Source: an uncultured Selenomonadales bacterium | GTDB taxonomy: Bacteria; Bacillota_C; Negativicutes; Selenomonadales; Selenomonadaceae | NCBI GenBank assembly: GCA_946407175.1 | Contig: CAMJNB010000038.1 | Span: 1 to 8,517 of the forward strand | Length of the DNA: 8,517 nt | Direction of reading: 5' to 3' | Shown: piece by piece, positions 4,878 through 8,517 of the stretch | Layout: every line of letters starts with the position of its first letter | Position numbering within the stretch: the first letter of the stretch is position 1 | Program-made: the position numbers and the translations under genes | Notes under the pieces: model-generated | Databases searched by the model: none | What the model saw: the letters and a program-made list of their open reading frames with translations, nothing else | What the model was told of the DNA's origin: nothing

Positions 4878-6899
4878 TTGCGCTTGTTCATTGCCGAAAA
4901 ACCGAGCATGGCACGTGAAATTGCCGCGTGTCTTAAAAATCCCAAAAAAGGTGACGGCTACATAAAGACGAATGACGGCGTTGTAACGTGGCTTTTCGGT
5001 CACGTCCTGCGTCAAGTTGAACCGGACGCTTACGACACGAAATATAAAATTTGGCGGCTTGAAGACCTGCCGATAATTCCAACAGTATGGAAAATGGAAG
5101 TCGACCCTAAAGCCGCCGCGCAGTTTAACATTGTGAAAAATTTAATTTCAAAGTCTGATGAAATTGTTCATGCCGGCGACCCCGACCGCGAAGGTCAATT
5201 ACTTGTTGATGAGGTTTTGGACTTTATCGGCAACAAAAAACCTGTCAAGAGAATTTTGCTTAACGCCCTTGACCGTGACAGCATTATCTACGCTCTTGAA
5301 CACCTTGACGACAATAAAAATTTTTTCAACTTGAAACAGTCCGCGCTTGCACGCTCCCGCGCAGATTGGCTTATCGGCATGAATCTTTCACGCGCCTACA
5401 CTATCGCCGCGCAAAGGGCGGGACATAAAAAATTGGTTTTACCTATCGGCAGAGTTAAAACACCGACTTTGGCGCTGGTTGTTCGCCGTGAACGCGAAAT
5501 TCAGAATTTCAAGCCGGTAGATTTTTATAAAATTCACGCGCAGTTTCAACACGCTAACGGTATTTTCACCGCGATATGGCGTCCGAATGAAGAGTTCATA
5601 AAGTCCATAAATCCTACGGCGATTGATTCGGAAGGGCGATTGGTAAATAAAAAAGCCGTTGCGTACTTTCTCAAAAAATTTTCCGAAATGCCGCACGACG
5701 CCGAAATTACCAAACTTGAATCCGCCAAGCGTAAAGAATCGCCGCCGTTGCCTTTTTCACTTTCAACCTTGCAAATTGCCGCAGGAAAAGCATTCGGCTA
5801 CACGCCGCAACAAGTTTTGGACGCCGCGCAGAGTTTGTACGAAAAAAAATTTACCACTTACCCGCGCTCGGACTGCCAATACTTGCCGCTGAATCAATTT
5901 AACGCCGCAACAAAAATTTTGGCGCATCTTCAAAATACTGACGACAAAATTTTAAAAAGACTCGTTGACAACGCTGACGCGAAGATTAAAAGCCGCGCGT
6001 GGAACACGTCAAAAGTTTCCGCGCACCATGCAATTATCCCTACAGTCAAGCCACTCGGTGAAGTCACGCAAATTGAATTGAACGTCTACAATCTCATTGC
6101 GAAAAATTACGCCGTGCAATTTCATAAATTTCACCTTTACGACGAAAGCACCGTGACTGTCACGTACAAGGACGAAATTTTTTCCGTCACTTCAAAAATG
6201 GTTACGCAAAACGGTTGGCGCGATTTTTACACAATGCCGAAAATTGTCAAAGAAGATGAGGTAGCTGAAACGTTGCCGAAGATGAAACAAGGCGACAAGG
6301 TGACTTATGAAAACGCCGAAGTTAAAGTCAGCACGACGAAACAACCTGCGCGCTTCACGCCGTCAACTTTGGTACAAGGCATGAAAGAAATTCATAAGTT
6401 CGTGAAAGACCCTGATTTAAAAGTGAAGTTGAAAGATGTTTACGGCATCGGCACGGAGGCGACACGCGCGGCTATCATTGACGACTTGATTAAGCGAAAT
6501 TTTTTGGTCACTGCGCGTGACAAGAAAAAAACTTTAACGCCGACGGAAAAAGCCTTTATGCTGATTGACGCCCTGCCTGACGCGCTGACTTATCCCGACG
6601 CTACGGCAATTTGGGAAGATAAACTTCACATTATGTCTGACGGCAAGGGTACGCTGGACGAATTTTTAAGCGGTCAAGCTAAATTTACCGGCGAACTCTG
6701 CGCGGACGCCGTCAACGCCAAATTTAAAGCACCTGCGGGTGTCTACAAATGCCCGCGCTGTCAAAAAGGCGTTATGGTTCAGCGCAACGGCAGGAACGGC
6801 TTGTTTTGGGGTTGCAGTAGATATCCCGAATGCAATATGACTTGTAACGACGTGAAGGGTAAACCCGCGCTTGATGAAAAAATCTTTCGGCATAGTTAA
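4878..6899 (+). CDS. topB: DNA topoisomerase III
   Basis: Topoisomerase III is a type IA enzyme that cuts one DNA strand through a tyrosine link, passes a strand and reseals. It mainly decatenates replication and recombination intermediates. From the TTG at 4878 the product is 673 residues, beginning MRLFIAEKPSMAREIA. The Toprim domain has the catalytic Glu of AEKPS and the acidic triad in HAGDPDREGQ (Asp101, Asp103, Glu105). The catalytic tyrosine is in TTYPRSDCQYLP at Tyr328 (codon 5859..5861), the same number as in E. coli TopB. A C-terminal zinc-ribbon (about 619-650) has CPRC, then GCSRYPEC and a final Cys. The upstream in-frame GTG at 4869 is rejected because it is inside the Shine-Dalgarno site. 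The gene follows the glycosyltransferase by 44 bases and probably shares its transcript. No recQ or recombination partner is adjacent. The frame is intact. Confidence 0.96.
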   Translation: MRLFIAEKPSMAREIAACLKNPKKGDGYIKTNDGVVTWLFGHVLRQVEPDAYDTKYKIWRLEDLPIIPTVWKMEVDPKAAAQFNIVKNLISKSDEIVHAGDPDREGQLLVDEVLDFIGNKKPVKRILLNALDRDSIIYALEHLDDNKNFFNLKQSALARSRADWLIGMNLSRAYTIAAQRAGHKKLVLPIGRVKTPTLALVVRREREIQNFKPVDFYKIHAQFQHANGIFTAIWRPNEEFIKSINPTAIDSEGRLVNKKAVAYFLKKFSEMPHDAEITKLESAKRKESPPLPFSLSTLQIAAGKAFGYTPQQVLDAAQSLYEKKFTTYPRSDCQYLPLNQFNAATKILAHLQNTDDKILKRLVDNADAKIKSRAWNTSKVSAHHAIIPTVKPLGEVTQIELNVYNLIAKNYAVQFHKFHLYDESTVTVTYKDEIFSVTSKMVTQNGWRDFYTMPKIVKEDEVAETLPKMKQGDKVTYENAEVKVSTTKQPARFTPSTLVQGMKEIHKFVKDPDLKVKLKDVYGIGTEATRAAIIDDLIKRNFLVTARDKKKTLTPTEKAFMLIDALPDALTYPDATAIWEDKLHIMSDGKGTLDEFLSGQAKFTGELCADAVNAKFKAPAGVYKCPRCQKGVMVQRNGRNGLFWGCSRYPECNMTCNDVKGKPALDEKIFRHS

Positions 6900-6934
6900 G
6901 TTGCCGTATTGAGTTGTTCTGAAAATTGAATTTA

Positions 6935-6963
6935 TTGACTTTCAAAATATAACTTGCTACACT
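6935..6963 (+). promoter_or_regulatory. Strong candidate promoter of the PTS permease gene
   Basis: TTGACT (6935..6940, 5 of 6) and TACACT (6958..6963) are separated by exactly 17 bases, and TGC (6955..6957) gives an extended -10. Initiation is expected near 6970, in the centre of a 26-bp palindrome that begins inside the -10 element. The arrangement suggests that the gene is transcribed independently of topB and may be repressed by a protein bound to the palindrome. Confidence 0.65.
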
Positions 6964-6985
6964 TCCTAAAAATTTTTGGGAAGTG
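6960..6985. promoter_or_regulatory. 26-bp near-perfect palindrome over the permease promoter and ribosome binding site
   Basis: Left arm CACTTCCTAAAAA (6960..6972) and right arm TTTTTGGGAAGTG (6973..6985) are complementary at 12 of 13 positions; the exception is a T/G pair, which wobbles in RNA. It overlaps the end of the -10 element, covers the predicted start near 6970 and contains the Shine-Dalgarno sequence in its right arm. It could be a repressor operator. In read-through RNA from topB it could also be a hairpin that hides the ribosome binding site or ends transcription at the following ATTTTATTTT. The symmetry is certain; the role is inferred. Confidence 0.65.
6978..6985 (+). promoter_or_regulatory. 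Ribosome binding site that sets the permease start at TTG 6994
   Basis: GGGAAGTG ends 8 bases before TTG 6994. The alternative in-frame TTG at 6976 overlaps this site and would add six residues not typical of the EIIB N-terminus. The site is the right arm of the 6960..6985 palindrome. Confidence 0.75.
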
Positions 6986-6993
6986 ATTTTATT

Positions 6994-8325
6994 TTGACTA
7001 ATGAGCAACTCGCCGAACAAATTTTTAAAATTGCAGGCGGAGCTGAAAATATTTTAGCCGTGACAAATTGTATGACGCGCGTGCGTCTTCAACTTGCGAA
7101 AAAAATTTCTGCGGACGAAGTGAAAAAGCTTGAAGGCGTTCTCGGCATCAATGAAGAGGAAAACGAATTTCAAATTATCGTTGGTCCCGGCAAATCTACC
7201 AACTTGGCGACGGCGTTAAACGAAATTTTAAAAAAGTCGAATAAGCCGCGAATCGGTGACGGCAAGGCGTTGCACGAAGAAATACGAGCGAAAAATGCTA
7301 CGCCGTTCAAACTGTTTCTGAAAAAAATTTCAAGCATATTTATCCCGCTGATACCGGGATTCATAGCGTGCGGCTTGATAACGGGACTTGTCGGCGTGGC
7401 GTTGAAAATTTCGCCGGAACTTGCAAACGCGCAGATTATCAAACTGCTTTCAGTCTTCGGCAACGCGGTATTTTGGGGAATGAATTTGTTTGTAGGCTAC
7501 AACGCGGGAAAAATTTTCGGCGGCACTCCGATAATCGGCGGCGTATTGGCGGCGATAATAACTCACCCCGTGCTTGCCGATATAAATTTTTTCGGCGATA
7601 ATCTTTTACCCGGTCGCGGCGGCGTAATTTCAGTGGTACTTGTCGCGGCATTGGGCGCGTGGCTTGAAAAAATTTTGCACAAGGTCGTACCTGAAATGTT
7701 CGATTTATTTTTAACGCCGTTCATCACCGTGCTGATTGCGGGCGCGGCGGCAATTTTCATTTTGCAACCGGTAGGCGGCGCAATTTCGGACGCGATAGGT
7801 ACTGCGGCAACAAGCGCGATAAGCTCCGGCGGCGGCGTGGTAGGCGCGATTTTGGCGGGAGTATGGTTACCGCTGGTAATGTTCGGCGCCCACCAAGCCT
7901 TCACGCCGATACACGTGGATTTAATTTCAACCTACGGCATGACGATTTTGTTACCGATTTTGGCAATGGCAGGTGCGGGACAAGTCGGCGCGGCGGCGGC
8001 GGTTTATTTCAAGACGAAAAATAAATTTTTGAAAAAAACTATCGCGTCGGCGTTACCAATAGGCATGATGGGCGTTGGCGAACCGCTGATTTACGGCGTG
8101 ACATTTCCGCTTGGCAGACCGTTTATCGGCGCGTGCATAGGTGCGGCATTCGGCGGCGCAGTGCAAGCGTCGAACATGGTAGGCGCGGCAACGTTGGGAA
8201 TTTCCGGCTTACCGCTTGCCGCAACGGTCAATAACATTCCGATTTATCTTTTAGGCGTCGGCGTGTCGTATGTCGCAGGATTTATTGCAACGTGGCTTTT
8301 GGGCTTTGATGATCCTGAAGATTAG
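6994..8325 (+). CDS. PTS EIIBC permease, MurP-like (probably N-acetylmuramate)
   Basis: This is an integral-membrane enzyme II of the glucose/sucrose PTS superfamily that imports and phosphorylates a sugar. From TTG 6994 it has 443 residues. The EIIB domain (1-75) begins MTNEQLAEQIFKIAGGAENI and has the phosphocysteine in TNCMTRVRL (Cys26). A linker leads to a hydrophobic EIIC domain (about 105-443) with the sugar-site motif GEPLIYGV (Glu363). The NCMTR and GPGK features of the EIIB part resemble E. coli MurP more than sucrose or trehalose EIIBC, so N-acetylmuramate is the favoured substrate. That is a resemblance from memory, not a search. There is no fused EIIA, so another EIIA must supply phosphate, as Crr does for MurP in E. 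coli. No murQ etherase or murR regulator gene is in the window. The gene has its own promoter and terminator. Confidence 0.88.
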   Translation: MTNEQLAEQIFKIAGGAENILAVTNCMTRVRLQLAKKISADEVKKLEGVLGINEEENEFQIIVGPGKSTNLATALNEILKKSNKPRIGDGKALHEEIRAKNATPFKLFLKKISSIFIPLIPGFIACGLITGLVGVALKISPELANAQIIKLLSVFGNAVFWGMNLFVGYNAGKIFGGTPIIGGVLAAIITHPVLADINFFGDNLLPGRGGVISVVLVAALGAWLEKILHKVVPEMFDLFLTPFITVLIAGAAAIFILQPVGGAISDAIGTAATSAISSGGGVVGAILAGVWLPLVMFGAHQAFTPIHVDLISTYGMTILLPILAMAGAGQVGAAAAVYFKTKNKFLKKTIASALPIGMMGVGEPLIYGVTFPLGRPFIGACIGAAFGGAVQASNMVGAATLGISGLPLAATVNNIPIYLLGVGVSYVAGFIATWLLGFDDPED

Positions 8326-8400
8326 CTTTCAGCTTTTAGCTTTCAGTTTTTAATTTTCAGTTTTTAGAATCCTGCAAGCTGCAAGCTGACAGCTGTAAGC
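8324..8400. repeat. 77-base array of eleven 7-base units after the permease gene
   Basis: The array begins inside the TAG stop (8323..8325) and keeps exact 7-base phase throughout. Units are AGCTTTC, AGCTTTT, AGCTTTC, AGTTTTT, AATTTTC and AGTTTTT (8324..8365), a linking AGAATCC (8366..8372), then TGCAAGC, TGCAAGC, TGACAGC and TGTAAGC (8373..8400). Read one base out of phase, the first block is GCTTTCA, whose reverse complement TGAAAGC differs by one base from TGCAAGC and TGTAAGC. The second block is therefore an inverted version of the first, and the array folds on itself. Confidence 0.8.
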
Positions 8401-8415
8401 TTTTCATTTTTTATT
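8325..8415 (+). terminator. Probable intrinsic terminator of the permease gene built from heptads
   Basis: The block at 8325..8346 (GCTTTCA-type units) can pair imperfectly with the block at about 8379..8400 (TGYAAGC-type units). The result is a stem of about 22 positions with roughly four mismatches. It is followed at once by a T-rich run TTTTCATTTTTT (8401..8412). A shorter alternative stem (AAGCT 8376..8380 with AGCTT 8398..8402) lies in the same region. The T-rich tail and the position straight after a stop codon support termination before hisF. Strength is unknown because of the mismatches. Confidence 0.55.
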
Positions 8416-8439
8416 CAATTCAACGGGGAAGTGCTAAAA

Positions 8440-8517
8440 ATGTTGACAAAGAGAATTATTCCTTGCCTTGACGTGAAAGAAGGTCGCGTGGTTAAAGGTA
8501 CAAACTTCGTCGGACTT
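8440..8517 (+). CDS. hisF: Imidazole glycerol phosphate synthase subunit HisF (5' end only)
   Basis: HisF is the cyclase subunit of the HisH-HisF synthase, which converts PRFAR and glutamine-derived ammonia into imidazole glycerol phosphate and AICAR in histidine synthesis. Only 26 codons are present before the right edge. They read [20 protein letters not shown] (1-20) followed by TNFVGL, the classic HisF start; the Asp of CLDVK corresponds to the catalytic Asp11. LPS-pathway HisF-like proteins lack this exact motif. The ATG has GGGGAAG (8425..8431) 8 bases upstream. HisF usually follows hisA in a histidine operon, whereas here the upstream neighbour is a sugar permease with a terminator between them. 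I see no convincing promoter in the short gap. Confidence 0.9.
   Translation, partial: MLTKRIIPCLDVKEGRVVKGTNFVGL

Noticed and set aside
6976..6993. TTG at 6976 as the permease start
   Set aside because: It overlaps the ribosome binding site and lies within the palindrome. TTG 6994 gives the typical EIIB N-terminus.
7563..7904. 113-codon minus-strand open frame within the permease gene
   Set aside because: It is an antisense shadow of the EIIC domain; its composition (many Ala, Pro, Thr) reflects the reverse complement of Gly/Ala-rich membrane codons.
8324..8400. CRISPR array or attachment site
   Set aside because: Units are 7 bases with no spacers and no integrase or cas gene nearby. The array is a simple periodic repeat.

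Overview
The window carries eight protein genes, two of them cut by its edges. It looks like the chromosome of an anaerobic Bacillota, and I would guess Negativicutes (Selenomonas or Anaerovibrio type). The reasons are strong Shine-Dalgarno sites, frequent TTG starts, AT-rich intergenic stretches between moderate-GC genes, a short-form CstA carbon-starvation transporter, a GT92-like glycosyltransferase of a kind common in those bacteria, and a PTS EIIBC permease. The taxonomy is inference. I see no rRNA, tRNA, CRISPR array, insertion sequence, phage gene or defence system.

Left half, minus strand, read right to left: cstA (3375..1942), tsaB (1926..1255) and rimI (1276..824) form one tight unit. 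There are 15 bases between cstA and tsaB, and tsaB and rimI overlap by 22 bases. A hairpin follows rimI. Then rph (RNase PH, from 645 off the left edge) starts from what looks like its own extended -10 promoter. TsaB (tRNA t6A synthesis), RimI (ribosomal protein N-acetylation) and RNase PH (tRNA 3' trimming) all belong to tRNA or ribosome maturation. CstA is the outsider heading the unit.

Right half, plus strand: a GT92/GT2-like glycosyltransferase (3574..4833), topB for DNA topoisomerase III (4878..6899), an EIIBC sugar permease most like the N-acetylmuramate transporter MurP (6994..8325), and the start of hisF (8440 off the right edge). The glycosyltransferase and topB are probably cotranscribed. 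The permease has its own promoter, and a long hairpin terminator separates it from hisF.

Gaps without genes are all under 300 bases: 646..823, 3376..3573, 4834..4877, 6900..6993 and 8326..8439. They hold the most unusual material. (1) Heptamer-periodic short repeats abut or overlap the stop codons of three genes, and one 77-base array of eleven heptads folds on itself into an apparent terminator. (2) A 26-bp near-perfect palindrome overlaps the permease promoter and holds its Shine-Dalgarno site. (3) cstA and the glycosyltransferase diverge, but their best promoters face each other, so their transcripts should overlap at the 5' ends. (4) Nested inverted repeats surround the rph promoter. Four of the eight genes (rph, tsaB, topB, permease) appear to start with TTG; I revised three starts (glycosyltransferase, topB, permease) from Shine-Dalgarno spacing and family N-termini. 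I did not find a new multi-gene system; the candidates worth following are regulatory and repeat elements.
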